Positions 8,181 to 17,833 of a stretch of DNA of 56,486 nt are shown here, in pieces. The translations under genes were made by a program, and so were the position numbers. The first letter of the stretch is position 1; each line of letters starts with the position of its first letter. A model generated the notes under the pieces. It was given only the letters and a program-made list of their open reading frames with translations, did not search any database and was not told the DNA's origin. Source of the DNA: an uncultured Lachnospiraceae bacterium. GTDB lineage: Bacteria; Bacillota; Clostridia; Lachnospirales; Lachnospiraceae. The DNA lies in assembly GCA_947650155.1 (NCBI GenBank), contig CANSUS010000021.1, positions 1-56,486 of the forward strand. Reading direction: 5' to 3'.

Positions 8181-10556
8181 TTATATTTCTATTCTTTCTT
8201 CCAGCATCCGATAGTACATCTGATCCGTCAGCATGTCTTCATAAAGCACTCCGATCCTGTAGGAATTTCCCTGCAGCGCCTTAAGCTCAAATCTTGCCAC
8301 CATGCCTGAAAGCGCAATCCGCTTTTCTTTCCAAACTCCTTTTCCTACATCAATTTTCCCCATATCTTCATATAATTTTTCCACATCTTCCCGCAGGCAG
8401 GGCATGATCTCCGTTGTATATATTTTTCTTCCTTCTGTTTCTTCCAGAATCAGGCTTCGCTTATAGTGACAGTTATCCGCCCCTCTTAACACCGACCAGC
8501 CTGTGATCTTTATTATGACGCTGTCCGGCTTTTTCAGCATAGAGACTGCCGCCGTATCTTCCCCTTCCTCCAGCATACACACCTGGTCTATGTGAATTTC
8601 CAACTGTTTTTCCCGCAGCATTTTGGCATTCTTTTTCAAACTTCTTTCTGTCAAAGGTTTTTTTATCTCATCCTTTTGATATTCAAAAGAAGGACTGCAC
8701 CGGTACTCCGGCGCATTTTGAATCAGCCACGGACTATAATAGGGGTCCGTCCCCTCATAATCAGGATACTTCCGATAAAGTCTTTTTCTTTCTTTCAAAA
8801 GCCTCCCGGCTTTCTCCTTGTCTTTTTCATCCAGCCCTCTGCTTAAGGACTCATGATGGAGCAGTACCGCATCATTTCGCAGCACATTTCGATAACCTTT
8901 TTTATGAAGTCTGAAACAAAACTCTACATCATTATAAGCAATCGGCATCGTCTCGTCCATTCCCCCAAGCTTATCATAAATCTCTTTTCTTATCATCATG
9001 CAGGCGCCTGTTACCGCAAGCAGATCAAAGGTAAAATAATTTCTTCCGTCATAATACATTTTGTCATCAGGAAAGGAAACCAGTTTATGGGCAGGTCCAA
9101 TGGAAAGATTGGTAATTCCTGCATGTTGTATCAGAAGTCCGTCAGGATACCAGAGTTTTGCTCCCACTGCTCCAACGCCGGAAACAGAAGCCTGTCCCGC
9201 CATTCTTTTCATATAGCCGCTCTCTATTACTTCTACATCATCATTTAATAACAGTAGGTATTCTCCGCTTGCAGCTTTTGCACCCAAGTTACACATGGCA
9301 GAAAAGTTAAAATCCATTGGTTCACATAGATAGCGAAAATCATATTTTCTGCTGAGTTCCTCTGATTTTATGCGATTTGTTTCATAACTCCCGTTATCCA
9401 CTACAATGATTTCATAATCGGGATAATCCGTTTTCTCCCGGATGGACTTGATACACTTTTCCAAAACTTCAGGATGATCCTTCGACAAAATGATAACAGA
9501 CACTCTTTTCTGCGTTTCATAACACACCCCGTATATACCTGGAACATTGCCCTCTTCTAATTTTCCTTTATATCCCCGGCGCATCAGGCAGTCTTTCTTT
9601 ATTTTTTCAAACTTCTTCTCATATCCCCAAATTCCGCTTACAGATTCCTTATAAATATCATACGTTTTTTTATTTTCATCTTTCTGTGCTTCTTTATGGA
9701 ACAGTACTTCATCCAGTACGGCAATTCGTTCCTTTTCCTCTCCTCTCAGACTCTCCTGGGCTTTCAGTACAAAATCATAGACATTCTCCTGCCAGTCCTC
9801 CCCCTGCAGCCATGTAATATTTTGAAACGTCTCCCTTCTGACCGCAAATACATTTCCGAAGTAAAAGAAGGAAAGCAGAGTTTCCGGCGAAAAGGAGGGC
9901 TTAAACCACGGATTTTCCCTTACCGCGTCCCGCTCCGCATTTTTTCTGATCTCATCCTCTGCCGCATAAACCATAACCGACTGTAAATTCTTATCAAAAA
10001 AGTGATCGATTCGGCTTAACGCATTGTCGCTCAGCCTGCCCTTTCCCGATACAAATAAAATATAGGGTTTTTCTGTTTGTTTTAAAGAAAAACTTTCTTT
10101 ACATTCTTCCATAATAACAACTTCTGTCCGGCTCTCACTTTCTATGATGCTGCATTTTGCCATCATATTTTCCCGGATTTCATCCACAGTCTGTTTCGTC
10201 TGTATGGCGCCTTCCTGTTCGTTAATCCAATACTGATAAGGATACTTCTGATATAGTACATTTCTTTCATACTGCTTTACGCTGACAGAATTTTCAGCGC
10301 ACACAGTATCCCTGACATGGCCGCCCCTTCCTTGGTTTAATTTAGACGGAATCCTTTTTATATTATGTAAAAGACGCACTACGGGATTTCCCGCAATGCG
10401 CTCATATTTTTCTCGTAATTGAATAACAGCCTGTTCTTCTGAAGCAGCCTGTGAAGCTAACTGTATATTTCGGCTCTTTTCTATCAGATATGCCTGCTTA
10501 TAGTAACCTGTGTAATCACATCTCTCCAAATTCTGTCCGCCTTTCTTAAATCTCAC
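8181..10556 (-). CDS. Large GT2 glycosyltransferase with divergent N-terminal domain
   Basis: 791 residues. The second half holds a canonical GT2 domain (about 350-600): VSVIILSKDHPEVLEKCI, LLNDDVEV, TGACMMIRKEIYDKLGG and AYNDVEFCFRLHKKG. The first 340 residues look like a decayed GT-A domain, without a clean DxD but with the same coiled start as the downstream paralogue (YYKQAYLIEKSRN). A C-terminal beta-rich tail (about 660-791) has no motif I recognise. GTG 10556 overlaps the upstream stop by four bases (GTGA). TTG 10529, seven bases after AAAGGCGG, is an alternative start with a better ribosome site. It probably works with the downstream GT2 to build the exported polymer. Confidence 0.8.
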   Translation of the reverse strand: MRFKKGGQNLERCDYTGYYKQAYLIEKSRNIQLASQAASEEQAVIQLREKYERIAGNPVVRLLHNIKRIPSKLNQGRGGHVRDTVCAENSVSVKQYERNVLYQKYPYQYWINEQEGAIQTKQTVDEIRENMMAKCSIIESESRTEVVIMEECKESFSLKQTEKPYILFVSGKGRLSDNALSRIDHFFDKNLQSVMVYAAEDEIRKNAERDAVRENPWFKPSFSPETLLSFFYFGNVFAVRRETFQNITWLQGEDWQENVYDFVLKAQESLRGEEKERIAVLDEVLFHKEAQKDENKKTYDIYKESVSGIWGYEKKFEKIKKDCLMRRGYKGKLEEGNVPGIYGVCYETQKRVSVIILSKDHPEVLEKCIKSIREKTDYPDYEIIVVDNGSYETNRIKSEELSRKYDFRYLCEPMDFNFSAMCNLGAKAASGEYLLLLNDDVEVIESGYMKRMAGQASVSGVGAVGAKLWYPDGLLIQHAGITNLSIGPAHKLVSFPDDKMYYDGRNYFTFDLLAVTGACMMIRKEIYDKLGGMDETMPIAYNDVEFCFRLHKKGYRNVLRNDAVLLHHESLSRGLDEKDKEKAGRLLKERKRLYRKYPDYEGTDPYYSPWLIQNAPEYRCSPSFEYQKDEIKKPLTERSLKKNAKMLREKQLEIHIDQVCMLEEGEDTAAVSMLKKPDSVIIKITGWSVLRGADNCHYKRSLILEETEGRKIYTTEIMPCLREDVEKLYEDMGKIDVGKGVWKEKRIALSGMVARFELKALQGNSYRIGVLYEDMLTDQMYYRMLEERIEI

Positions 10557-12661
10557 ACCAGTCTGCCAACAATGCTTTCCGGTAATGCCGCTACATTCAT
10601 AGATATCTCTAGTACATTATCTTCTCCAACCGGTATATGTTTAAAGTAAAATGTAAAGTTCGGATCTTCTTTCGCAAATGCCATGACACCGTCTTTTATA
10701 ATCTTCCCGTTCGTGGAAAATTTACCCCAGCCATGAAGCGGAAGCTTCTGTCCGTTCCAAAGGGCGGTTTCCACTGTAACCAGACAGGGCCCATGATCGG
10801 GATCGATGCGCACCGCCTTGATTTCCTCCGAAAAATGCAGCTCAAAAGTAATATTTTCCCTTCCTTTTCCGGCTGTCTTCCTGATTGCACCTTTTCTTTC
10901 ATTTAACATAAAAGAATTTTCTTCTGAAAATCCGCTGCCATTGTCTTCATAGATCTGCACCAGATTCACATTGGTCTCTTCTACCTTCTCCAGATTCAAT
11001 CCTAAAGGATTGAGTACCGGATTCCCGATCAGGTTACGCAAAAGTCCCATACTCATTCGTTCTCCTGCGATCTTTGCCTGAATCTCCTTCTCTCTCTCTG
11101 TTACATGATACCGCTCTCTTGCAGAAACCGGAAATACTCCTGAAAGGATTCTCTCCTCCACCTGTTTTCTTTTTGCCGCGCCGAGCGTATAGCAGTAGAG
11201 CGCACGATAAGCCACTTCCCTGACAGGGATTTCTTCTTGAAACGTCCATTCATAATCAATGACGGTCCAAAGATTTTCATCCACAAGAATATTGGAAAAA
11301 ATCAGGTCATAATCCGTAATACCCGCGCCCTCATGATAACTGATCCGCCTTACATACTCACCGAACAGTTTATCGATTCCTTCAAAATCTTTTCGATCCA
11401 GCAATTCGTCAAACATCTCCTCGAGAGTACGTCCTTCAGCAAATTCAAAAGAAAGGGAACCCTCCGGCGTCCTCATGCACCGATTGATGGAAAGTTCGCC
11501 GCCTTCATATTTTTTATGCAAAAGTTCATACGCTTCTTCCATCGACTGGACATGTGCCTGCGCCTTCGGCGTACATGCGGTTTTTTCCACAATCCATGTA
11601 ATGTCTCTTCCCCCGCCCAAGACGCCTCCCAGCATACCGGCCCGCTCCATTCCGCTTTTTGCCAGCCGGATATCTGTATGGATTGCAAACTCCGGCGCCC
11701 TGTCATTAGAATATTTGGAAAACTTGATATTAAGCGGTTTCCCTACGACAAGAAGAAAGGAATTTGAATAGTCAGGAAATACTCCTTCCTTAATAGTCGT
11801 GTCAAAAACATTCTTTTCATCAAATAAAAGCAGTCTGCTCCTGTCAAAGTTACGGATATTTGTACATAATTCTCCTAACCGCGGCAGGTACTCATCCGAA
11901 TAAATACTTGTCATGAATTTATAATCAGGATAGGGATAATAAAAACTATACCGGTCACAGTGATTTGCCTTGCAGATCTTTTCCAGTCCCCTTTTGGTAA
12001 AGGTTCGCACACCGGTATCTTCAGGATAATCCTCCAGCCCGCTGAAATAGAGACCCTGATGATCTTCCCGGCATCCCGCCCAGTATTTTAACCCAAATTT
12101 ATTTTCAATGGCAATAATCAGCCTGCCTTCTGTTCCGTCCCCCTTTAAATGTTTCAGCAAAATCTCCATAAAGCGTTCATATGGATGCTCTGTTTCTATA
12201 TATCCTTTGGCATATTCAAAAACCCCTACCAGAAAAATATAATCAAAGTCTGTATCCATCACTTTCTCAATATCCTGAAAGTTACCAACATGGATCGTCA
12301 CATTATCGTTTTCCAGATTTCTGTAGGCGTTGATCAGGCTCCGCTTCTTAGACAAATCGATGCAGGTAACGCTTCCCGCCTTTCTCGCCAGTGCGCCCGT
12401 AATTGCACCGCATCCGCTCCCCACCTCCAAGACCTTCATCTCTTTGTTGATCGGAAGCCAGTCCACGATGTTTTCTCTGAGCGGCGATAAATGATACAAT
12501 ATGGGCCAGCTGCCTTTTTCTTCAATAATGCGCGGAAATTCCTCCCTGCCGTATTTTTTGACAATTTCCAATATTTCATCTTCCACTTCACCATCGCTAT
12601 ACAAATCTTCCCCCGAATAAAATTCGTAATCCAGCGTGATGTTTCCGATCTTCTCTTGCAT
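10553..12661 (-). CDS. WbdD-like bifunctional methyltransferase-kinase, polymer chain terminator
   Basis: 702 residues in three parts. Residues about 50-250 are a class I SAM methyltransferase: motif I KVLEVGSGCGAITGALA (about 76-92), then CIDLSKKR. Residues about 340-520 look like an aminoglycoside-phosphotransferase-type kinase: YDLIFSNILVD supplies the catalytic Asp and the Asn five residues on, and VIDYEW is the DFG-like metal site. The last 120 residues are a beta-rich domain (FELHFSEEIKAVRIDPDHG). In Gram-negative O9a loci WbdD adds a phosphate and methyl cap that stops chain growth and is read by the Wzt carbohydrate-binding domain. The neighbouring Wzt here carries that domain, which supports the same role. 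I see no long coiled-coil ruler as in WbdD. Confidence 0.75.
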   Translation of the reverse strand: MQEKIGNITLDYEFYSGEDLYSDGEVEDEILEIVKKYGREEFPRIIEEKGSWPILYHLSPLRENIVDWLPINKEMKVLEVGSGCGAITGALARKAGSVTCIDLSKKRSLINAYRNLENDNVTIHVGNFQDIEKVMDTDFDYIFLVGVFEYAKGYIETEHPYERFMEILLKHLKGDGTEGRLIIAIENKFGLKYWAGCREDHQGLYFSGLEDYPEDTGVRTFTKRGLEKICKANHCDRYSFYYPYPDYKFMTSIYSDEYLPRLGELCTNIRNFDRSRLLLFDEKNVFDTTIKEGVFPDYSNSFLLVVGKPLNIKFSKYSNDRAPEFAIHTDIRLAKSGMERAGMLGGVLGGGRDITWIVEKTACTPKAQAHVQSMEEAYELLHKKYEGGELSINRCMRTPEGSLSFEFAEGRTLEEMFDELLDRKDFEGIDKLFGEYVRRISYHEGAGITDYDLIFSNILVDENLWTVIDYEWTFQEEIPVREVAYRALYCYTLGAAKRKQVEERILSGVFPVSARERYHVTEREKEIQAKIAGERMSMGLLRNLIGNPVLNPLGLNLEKVEETNVNLVQIYEDNGSGFSEENSFMLNERKGAIRKTAGKGRENITFELHFSEEIKAVRIDPDHGPCLVTVETALWNGQKLPLHGWGKFSTNGKIIKDGVMAFAKEDPNFTFYFKHIPVGEDNVLEISMNVAALPESIVGRLV

Positions 12662-12690
12662 ATTCCTGTCCCCTTTTATCTGTATTTCTA

Positions 12691-14001
12691 TTATAATCCC
12701 TGTTTTTGCCGGGAGATATTCTCTACTTTTACTTTAGAGTTCATATCAAAATAACCGACTGTATCTTTGTCCGATATGACTGTGATATTCAGCGCATCAT
12801 ATAATCTGTGGTATACCACAAATTCATCCTCTTCATATCCTGTCAAACCAAAAGAAACCAGATATTCTCCTCCCTGAAGCTCCATTTTCTGTGTAAAAGA
12901 AATATCTTTTTCCTCTCCTGCCCTTACCGGCTCTAAAAATGCTTTTTCCACCATCGAATTTGTGCCCGTAATTTCCACACCTTTTATATTCTTTATCGTA
13001 AAGGCAAAAATTGGCGAAGGCAGATCTTTTTCAAATCTTACCTTCATATGAATCGTAAAACTGCTGCCCTTCATAACCGCTGTTGTCCGCAGTCCCTTTT
13101 CATCACACATGTATATTTCGGTAATCATTGCTTCTTTGCTTCCATATTCCAAAAGATCAGGATTTTGTCCCTGTTTACTTTCTTTGGCTGCAATGCCTTG
13201 TGCCGCTTTTTTAATCTGCTCATCTTCCAAAAGACTGTTTTCTTCTTCCGGCACTTCATACTGTCCTACAAGCACTCTTTTGTAGGCATCTATCATTTCC
13301 TTTGGCTCTCCCTCTCCCAGTTTACTTCCTTTATTCAAAAGCACTACTCTGTCGCAATATTTACTGATGCTGCTCAAATCATGGCTTACAAAAACAATCG
13401 TTTTTCCCATCTGCTTAAACTCTTCAAATTTATGGTAACACTTTGCCTGAAAAAAAACATCCCCCACTGACAAAGCTTCATCCACAATCAATATTTCCGG
13501 TTCTATATTAATGGCAACCGCAAAAGCAAGCCTGACAAACATACCGCTGGAATATGTTTTTACCGGTTGATACACATAATCCCCGATATCTGCAAATTCC
13601 AAAATATCTTTCAGTTTTTCATCTATTTCCTTTTCGGAAAAACCGATCATAGTACCGTTTAAATATATATTTTCGATTCCATTGTATTCCATATTAAAAC
13701 CGGCGCCAAGTTCTAACAGTGCAGAAATACGTCCGTTTACTTCCACCTGTCCTTCTGTCGGACTCACAACTCCCGTAATAATCTTTAAGATCGTAGATTT
13801 TCCGGAACCGTTCGTCCCGATGATTCCAATGGCCTCTCCCTGTCTGACAGTTAAATTCACACCGTTTAAAGCATAATGTTCCCGGTGCTTTTTCTTATGT
13901 CCAAATCCAAGAGCTTCTTTCAGCCTGTCTGAAGGTTTGTCATACAACTTATATACTTTTTTCAGATCCGTTACCCGAATGGCAATCTGTTTCTCTTCCA
14001 T
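12691..14001 (-). CDS. wzt: ABC polysaccharide exporter ATPase with C-terminal carbohydrate-binding domain (Wzt-like)
   Basis: 436 residues. The N-terminal ABC domain has Walker A GTNGSGKST (about 62-70), signature YSSGMFVRLAFA and Walker B EILIVDEAL, then the switch His in FVSHD. This is the ABC-2 polysaccharide subfamily (TagH/Wzt/KpsT). Residues about 285-436 form an extra beta-sandwich (GSSFTIHMKVRFEKDLPSP, GGEYLVSFGL) of the Wzt C-terminal type. That domain binds the modified non-reducing end of a finished polymer and makes export depend on capping. It pairs with the permease gene 17 bases upstream and with the methyltransferase-kinase downstream. AGGAG lies two bases before ATG 14001. 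Confidence 0.9.
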   Translation of the reverse strand: MEEKQIAIRVTDLKKVYKLYDKPSDRLKEALGFGHKKKHREHYALNGVNLTVRQGEAIGIIGTNGSGKSTILKIITGVVSPTEGQVEVNGRISALLELGAGFNMEYNGIENIYLNGTMIGFSEKEIDEKLKDILEFADIGDYVYQPVKTYSSGMFVRLAFAVAINIEPEILIVDEALSVGDVFFQAKCYHKFEEFKQMGKTIVFVSHDLSSISKYCDRVVLLNKGSKLGEGEPKEMIDAYKRVLVGQYEVPEEENSLLEDEQIKKAAQGIAAKESKQGQNPDLLEYGSKEAMITEIYMCDEKGLRTTAVMKGSSFTIHMKVRFEKDLPSPIFAFTIKNIKGVEITGTNSMVEKAFLEPVRAGEEKDISFTQKMELQGGEYLVSFGLTGYEEDEFVVYHRLYDALNITVISDKDTVGYFDMNSKVKVENISRQKQGL

Positions 14002-14018
14002 TTCTCCTGCCCCTCTTT

Positions 14019-15011
14019 TTACATGACATCCGCAAAATGTACTTTCAGCCGTTTAAATAAAATCGCTCCGATCACAAACAAAAGTACAGTTACAATCCAA
14101 AAATACGTAGTAGAATAGAAGTGTTCAAAAAACCACTCTTTTTCAAAAACAGCGCTGCGATATCCGTTTACAATATAAGTTACAGGGTTTAATTTAAATA
14201 ACTTCTGATATTCCCCTGCTTTTGAAATATTCCACATAATCGGCGTTGCCCACATACCGATCTGTAAAGCAATACTGATGATCTGCTGCAGATCCCGGAA
14301 AAACACCACAACCGCACAGGTACTGTAACTCAAAGCCAGTACAAACAGAAACGTACACAGACTATAGTATAACACCTGTAATGTATAAACAGATGGAACA
14401 TAACCATATGCTATGGAAAGAAGCAGTAAAATCCCCAGAAAAAAAATATGGATAAATGTTGCTGCAATCACCTTAATAATTGGCAGAATGCTGATCTTAA
14501 ACACAACCTTCTTCACCAGATAATTGTACTCTAAAAGAGCCATTGTACCGTTATTTAATCCCTCTGAAAAGAAAAACCAGGGTACTAATCCTGCCGTCAG
14601 ATAAAGCACATATGGCACTTCTATACCCTCTGTCAGAAATTCACTCCTGTTACCAAACACTTTTTCAAACACAAGCCAATACATAACAACCGTTACTACC
14701 GGCTGCACCATTGCCCATACCATACCTAAGTAAGATCCCGCATACCGCTTTTTGAAATCGTTTTTGGCAAGTTTCCAGATCAGTCTTCTGTTTTGGTAAA
14801 GTTCAATCGGAAGCACCGTAATCTTATCATAAAAATATGCAAATATTCCACAGGAAGCCGCAATGACAAGGCAGGCTATTATTTTCTTCACCATTTCTTC
14901 ACTTTGGTCAGCTCTGGGATTGTGATGAAGCACGATCACCGCTGCCATAACAATTCCTGCAAGAACAAACAGCAAAATCCCATTTTTTTTACTGATGTGT
15001 TTTTTATTCAT
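14019..15011 (-). CDS. wzm: ABC-2 polysaccharide export permease (Wzm-like)
   Basis: 330 residues from ATG 15011, which overlaps the rfbC stop in ATGAATAA, so translation is probably coupled; AAGGAG lies ten bases before the ATG. The core (about 75-330) is an ABC-2 permease: an amphipathic LIWKLAKNDFKKRYAGSYLG entry helix, about six membrane helices, and motifs SYLGMVWAMVQPVV and MWATPIMWN with NPVTYIVNGYR. The first 70 residues add two membrane helices (GILLFVLAGIVMAAVIVL and IACLVIAASCGIFAYFY) that most Wzm/TagG proteins lack. It forms the channel half of the exporter with the next gene. Confidence 0.88.
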   Translation of the reverse strand: MNKKHISKKNGILLFVLAGIVMAAVIVLHHNPRADQSEEMVKKIIACLVIAASCGIFAYFYDKITVLPIELYQNRRLIWKLAKNDFKKRYAGSYLGMVWAMVQPVVTVVMYWLVFEKVFGNRSEFLTEGIEVPYVLYLTAGLVPWFFFSEGLNNGTMALLEYNYLVKKVVFKISILPIIKVIAATFIHIFFLGILLLLSIAYGYVPSVYTLQVLYYSLCTFLFVLALSYSTCAVVVFFRDLQQIISIALQIGMWATPIMWNISKAGEYQKLFKLNPVTYIVNGYRSAVFEKEWFFEHFYSTTYFWIVTVLLFVIGAILFKRLKVHFADVM

Positions 15012-15573
15012 TCTTAAGGTACTCCTTAATACCACCCCATTTTTTGTCTTTCTCAGAAAGAATCAGTTCCATTCCTTCCGGAATCGGCCATTTTACACCA
15101 ATTTCTTCATCCGCATAGAAAAGTCCGCCTTCATCGTTCGGATGATAAAAATCAGTACATTTATAAGCAAATTCAGCATAATCGGATAATACCAGAAATC
15201 CATGTGCAAAGTTCTTTGGAATAAAAAATTGTTTCTTATTCTCTTCAGACAGCAGAACGCCATGCCACTTTCCAAAGGTTTTAGAGCCCTTTCGTAAATC
15301 TACGGCGACATCATAAACCTCCCCTTTCAATACTCTTACTAACTTGTCCTGGGGATAATTGATCTGAAAATGAAGCCCTCTGAGTACCCCTTTTTTTGAT
15401 GCCGACTGATTATCCTGTACAAAAACCTGGTCAATCCCCGCCTCCTTATAATCATTATAATTATAAGTTTCCATAAAGTATCCTCTTTCGTCACCAAAGA
15501 CTGCCGGCGTGATTACCTTTAACCCTTCTATCTCACAAGTTTCGACTGTAATCTTTCCCATATCCTTTCCCAT
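15004..15573 (-). CDS. rfbC: dTDP-4-dehydrorhamnose 3,5-epimerase
   Basis: 189 residues, the family length. It shows the RmlC jelly-roll signatures GYFMETYNYNDYKEAGI, FVQDNQSASKKGVLRGLHFQ (with the catalytic His) and IPKNFAHGFLVLSD. The product is dTDP-4-keto-L-rhamnose. ATG 15561 (MGKITVETCEIEG) also fits the usual start of the family; both ATGs have weak, close ribosome sites. RfbA and RfbB are upstream in the same operon, but the reductase RfbD that completes dTDP-L-rhamnose is not in the window. Confidence 0.93.
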   Translation of the reverse strand: MGKDMGKITVETCEIEGLKVITPAVFGDERGYFMETYNYNDYKEAGIDQVFVQDNQSASKKGVLRGLHFQINYPQDKLVRVLKGEVYDVAVDLRKGSKTFGKWHGVLLSEENKKQFFIPKNFAHGFLVLSDYAEFAYKCTDFYHPNDEGGLFYADEEIGVKWPIPEGMELILSEKDKKWGGIKEYLKNE

Positions 15574-15591
15574 CCCTTTCTTCTATTTCGT

Positions 15592-16863
15592 TTATTCCAA
15601 ATAGCTGAGATTAATATCCACTCTGCCTTCAATTCCGTCAATACTGCCATTAGAACTGTACTGCCACATCTGGTAATATCCCTGATACAGCGGTGTTTCT
15701 CTATATTCGGCAAGCCATATCACGTCCTGTTCCAATTGATCCGAGAGCAGATTATTGTTAAACCAGTTACGGCTTGCATACACGCCCGCCTTATAACCTG
15801 CGTTTTTTATTGTCGTACAGAACGCCCGGCAGACCAGCGTTCTCTCCGCCTGTCCAAGCTGATCCGCACGCCCGTTTCCTCCGGCTCCCTCTGTATCAAT
15901 AAAAACAGGGTAAGTAAGATTATAATCGCTGCACAGCTTAATAACCATACTTGCCTCTTCTACGGCTTCTACTTCATTCACTGCCTGGGTAAAGAAATAT
16001 ACCCCCACCGGAATGTCGGATGCAATCGCGCCTCTGATATTCTTTTCAAAGTAAGGATCTTCTACCAGCGCGCCTGTGGAAGATCCACGATATCCGACAC
16101 GTATGATCGCATATTCCACACCGGCCTGCTTTACTTTGTCCCAGTCAATTTCTCCATTCCATTTGGAAACGTCAATGCCAAACTTCGCATTTCCGTCCCT
16201 TCTTATGGACGTCATTTCCGTCTGATCCGCATCCTCGGCAGCGCCGTTTACAGAAGTATCCTCCAGCGCCGCATTGATTTCTTCCTCCGTCTTTATTAAA
16301 ATAGAAATATCATCAATCGCCACATACTCTACTTTATCTTTTACTTTTACCTTCGTCGGATTCTCCGGCACCTTATATCCGCTTATCTTATTTAAGGAAA
16401 CGTCATAATCTCCCGGCTTTAAATCGGCAATATAAACAATACCGTCCTGATCCAGATCCTTATACTCTCCTTCACCGGCAATTGTAATATAAAAACTTTC
16501 ACCTTCCACAGGATCGCCGGCATAGTTTACAACCTGCACACGCAGATCCTGTTCCACGCTTGTAACCAAAATGGACAGGCGGTTTTCATCCCCCTTCGGC
16601 CTGTATCTGTCCAGAATAGACTGACTGTTAAAAAATGTCTCGTCCTCCATAAAAGCAGACAAGTCGTCTCCAATCTGTCCGGAAACCCGGTTCACCTGCG
16701 CCCCCTGCCATTCGCTCTGCATGCTTTCCGCCTGCTGCGTTTCCTCTTCTTTCAAAAACCGTCTTTCCACAATGTCCATATTCATAAAAACTACGATACC
16801 CATAATCATAACGATCATGACAAACATAATAAAGACGGCCATATGTTTTACTTTAGAGTCCAT
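15592..16863 (-). CDS. Membrane-anchored GH25 lysozyme-like wall hydrolase
   Basis: 423 residues from ATG 16863, which overlaps the rfbA stop by 11 bases and follows GAGG by six; TTG 16875 is less likely. A signal anchor (about 8-30, [20 protein letters not shown]) puts the rest outside the cell. Residues about 110-200 form a Cna/transthyretin-like beta domain ([20 protein letters not shown]). Residues about 220-423 are GH25, with [22 protein letters not shown] and the acidic pair in VFIDTEG. GH25 enzymes cut the beta-1,4 bond after MurNAc in peptidoglycan. The protein is a paralogue of the large GH25 protein at 18944-21991 (shared [19 protein letters not shown]). Its place inside the rfb operon suggests wall remodelling at sites of polymer attachment or exit. 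Confidence 0.88.
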   Translation of the reverse strand: MDSKVKHMAVFIMFVMIVMIMGIVVFMNMDIVERRFLKEEETQQAESMQSEWQGAQVNRVSGQIGDDLSAFMEDETFFNSQSILDRYRPKGDENRLSILVTSVEQDLRVQVVNYAGDPVEGESFYITIAGEGEYKDLDQDGIVYIADLKPGDYDVSLNKISGYKVPENPTKVKVKDKVEYVAIDDISILIKTEEEINAALEDTSVNGAAEDADQTEMTSIRRDGNAKFGIDVSKWNGEIDWDKVKQAGVEYAIIRVGYRGSSTGALVEDPYFEKNIRGAIASDIPVGVYFFTQAVNEVEAVEEASMVIKLCSDYNLTYPVFIDTEGAGGNGRADQLGQAERTLVCRAFCTTIKNAGYKAGVYASRNWFNNNLLSDQLEQDVIWLAEYRETPLYQGYYQMWQYSSNGSIDGIEGRVDINLSYLE

Positions 16864-17722
16864 TTGCAACCTCAACTAAATATTTTCCGTAATTTGTCTT
16901 CATTAAAGGCTCTGCCAGCGCCATAAGCTGTTCCTTTGTAATGAAGCCTCTCTTAAATGCAATCTCTTCGATGCAGGAAATATACAGCCCCTGCCTTTTT
17001 TGGAACGCCGCCACAAAGTCCGCCGCGTCCAGAAGGGAATCATGATTTCCCGTATCCAGCCATGCGAATCCACGTCCCAGTGTTTCCACCTGTAACATTC
17101 CCCTCTTCAGATATTCATTATTGACACTCGTGATCTCAATTTCCCCTCTTGCAGAAGGTTTCACATTTTTGGCAATCTCCACCACATCATTGTCATAAAA
17201 ATACAAACCGGGCACTGCATAATTACTCTTCGGTTTTTCCGGTTTTTCTTCGATGGAAAGCGCTTTTCCATTTTCATCAAATTCCACTACACCATACTCT
17301 CTCGGGTCCCGCACATAATAACCGAATATCGTAGCGCCGCTTGTCCTTGACGCCACATTTTTAAGTACTTTGGAAAAACTCTGACCATAAAAAATATTAT
17401 CGCCCAAAATCAGCGCCACATTGTCATCTCCAATAAACTTTTCCCCGATAATAAATGCATCTGCAAGCCCTCTCGGTTCCTCCTGAACAGCATACTGCAT
17501 CCTGAGTCCAAGCTGTTCTCCTGTTCCAAGCAGTTCCTCAAATACAGGGAGATCCCTCGGAGTGGAAATAACCAAAATATCCTGTATTCCCGCTAACATC
17601 AGAATAGAAAGCGGATAATAGATCATCGGTTTGTCATAAACCGGCATGATCTGCTTTGAAATCGCTTTTGTTAATGGATATAATCTGGTTCCTGAACCTC
17701 CCGCCAAAATAATTCCTTTCAT
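16853..17722 (-). CDS. rfbA: Glucose-1-phosphate thymidylyltransferase
   Basis: 289 residues from ATG 17722 ([20 protein letters not shown]), the typical RmlA length; an upstream in-frame extension to 17821 lacks family similarity. The nucleotide-binding loop [11 protein letters not shown] and the motifs [19 protein letters not shown] and [12 protein letters not shown] are intact. It makes dTDP-glucose from glucose-1-phosphate and dTTP, the first step for both dTDP-rhamnose and dTDP-amino-dideoxy sugars. AAAGGAG lies 14 bases upstream, rather far from the start. Confidence 0.95.
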   Translation of the reverse strand: MKGIILAGGSGTRLYPLTKAISKQIMPVYDKPMIYYPLSILMLAGIQDILVISTPRDLPVFEELLGTGEQLGLRMQYAVQEEPRGLADAFIIGEKFIGDDNVALILGDNIFYGQSFSKVLKNVASRTSGATIFGYYVRDPREYGVVEFDENGKALSIEEKPEKPKSNYAVPGLYFYDNDVVEIAKNVKPSARGEIEITSVNNEYLKRGMLQVETLGRGFAWLDTGNHDSLLDAADFVAAFQKRQGLYISCIEEIAFKRGFITKEQLMALAEPLMKTNYGKYLVEVANGL

Positions 17723-17833
17723 ATTAAATAACCATGCTCCTTTCTCACACTGCTTTCGTTTCCCTATCATTCCATCTGAAAAACACACCGAATGGGAACA
17801 ACTAAAATCAGCTGTTCCCATTGGTAAATTATT

